Of a DNA stretch of 64,000 nt, positions 63,649 to 64,000 are shown one piece after another. A model generated the notes under the pieces. That model was not told the DNA's origin. It saw only the letters and a list, made by a program, of their open reading frames with translations, and searched no databases. The translations under genes and the position numbers were made by a program. Origin of the DNA: Bacteroidota bacterium (GTDB taxonomy: Bacteria > Bacteroidota > Bacteroidia > Flavobacteriales > Weeksellaceae); NCBI GenBank assembly GCA_023399595.1, contig JAEWOR010000006.1, forward strand, positions 1 through 64,000. Reading direction: 5' to 3'. Every line of letters starts with the position of its first letter. Position 1 is the first letter of the stretch.

Positions 63649-64000
63649 ATGCAGGAACAAATAACTTTATCCAACGCCGAAAAAAAGCACTATTTTTTCT
63701 ATCTACTAGGAATGCTATTATTTGCCGTAGCATTATTGAGCATTATATTTCTTTACAATGCGAATTCTCCTTTTAAAAATAAAAGTGACGAACTAGTAGA
63801 TTCTTCGAACTTAAAGATAAAAGGTAATTATGAAAAAAACATGCTTAAAATTACACCAACAATAGATAGCACTTTTGCCAACATTAAGCAGATTGATCCC
63901 GATAAAAATGAACGAATATCAATTGGTGACGAGGTAAGCTTAAAGATTGCTTCCATCAACCAGTTTACTATAGACAACCCATCTCAAGATCCAAGGATGG
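63649..64000 (+). CDS. tssP: T6SS subtype iii protein TssP (partial, runs off window)
   Basis: The first 117 codons are visible. Cytoplasmic start MQEQITLSNAEKKHYFF, one membrane helix (about 17-37), then a Ser/Lys/Asn-rich periplasmic part. It begins 4 nt after tssO. TssP is the third of the small membrane proteins (N, O, P) of the Bacteroidota T6SS; the call rests on topology and gene order. The C-terminus lies beyond 64000. Confidence 0.7.
   Translation, partial: MQEQITLSNAEKKHYFFYLLGMLLFAVALLSIIFLYNANSPFKNKSDELVDSSNLKIKGNYEKNMLKITPTIDSTFANIKQIDPDKNERISIGDEVSLKIASINQFTIDNPSQDPRM

Noticed and set aside
1..64000. tRNA or rRNA genes, insertion sequences, prophage or CRISPR
   Set aside because: No transposase, integrase, phage structural gene, CRISPR array, tRNA cloverleaf or rRNA segment was recognised on reading both strands. 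A short tRNA could be missed by eye.

Overview
The window is a 64-kb piece of an AT-rich chromosome from a Bacteroidota bacterium, most likely class Flavobacteriia (Chryseobacterium/Weeksellaceae-like). The signs are a gliding/type IX secretion lipoprotein of the SprE/PorW family, a GLPGLI-family protein, DUF4835, DUF5687 and DUF3078 proteins, -7 boxes of the TAnnTTTG type, weak Shine-Dalgarno signals, and a type VI secretion locus of the Bacteroidota-only subtype iii. No rRNA, tRNA, CRISPR array or insertion sequence was recognised.

Layout. 0-9 kb: surE, a C-terminal processing protease, a Cu/Zn superoxide dismutase lipoprotein, a TonB-dependent receptor with a small secreted companion, and a LytS/LytTR two-component pair. 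9-28 kb: housekeeping genes (LysE-type exporter, LD-carboxypeptidase, yraN, SDR, tsaB, recN, coaBC, rpoZ, bamD, tatD, tcdA, rnpA, gdhA, dprA, rhomboid). 28-33 kb: two small membrane proteins, sprE/porW, maf, a KdsC-like phosphatase and a DUF2520 protein. 33.5-37.2 kb: an ECF sigma factor operon, then a secreted glycine-zipper protein followed by a clearly decayed paralogue of it. 37-44.5 kb: lepA, class I fumarase, an epimerase-like gene, class II fumarase and an orphan ABC ATPase.

44.5-49.9 kb: a suf Fe-S assembly operon (sufA-sufB-sufC-sufD, minus strand) in which every intergenic gap holds a small four-helix-bundle (S23/IVP-type) gene. Each of these three genes is bracketed by inverted repeats of about 23-31 bp that abut the suf genes, so in the transcript each would sit in the loop of a long stem. 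This is the layout of the intervening sequences of 23S rRNA, here placed inside an mRNA operon. One of the three genes is frameshifted. I regard this as the most unusual structure in the window.

50-64 kb: a GLPGLI gene, then a subtype iii type VI secretion system. On the minus strand, in transcription order, are tssH (ClpV), a lytic transglycosylase, tssE, tssF, tssG, tssN, tssK, tssB, tssC and a small lipoprotein that may be TssQ. Diverging from tssH on the plus strand are a LuxR-type regulator whose receiver domain has Asn at the phosphoacceptor position, then tssO and the start of tssP, which runs off the window. Together these supply sheath, baseplate, membrane anchor, recycling ATPase, a wall-cutting enzyme and a likely dedicated regulator. 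Hcp (TssD), VgrG (TssI), TssR and effectors are not in view and are expected beyond position 64000.
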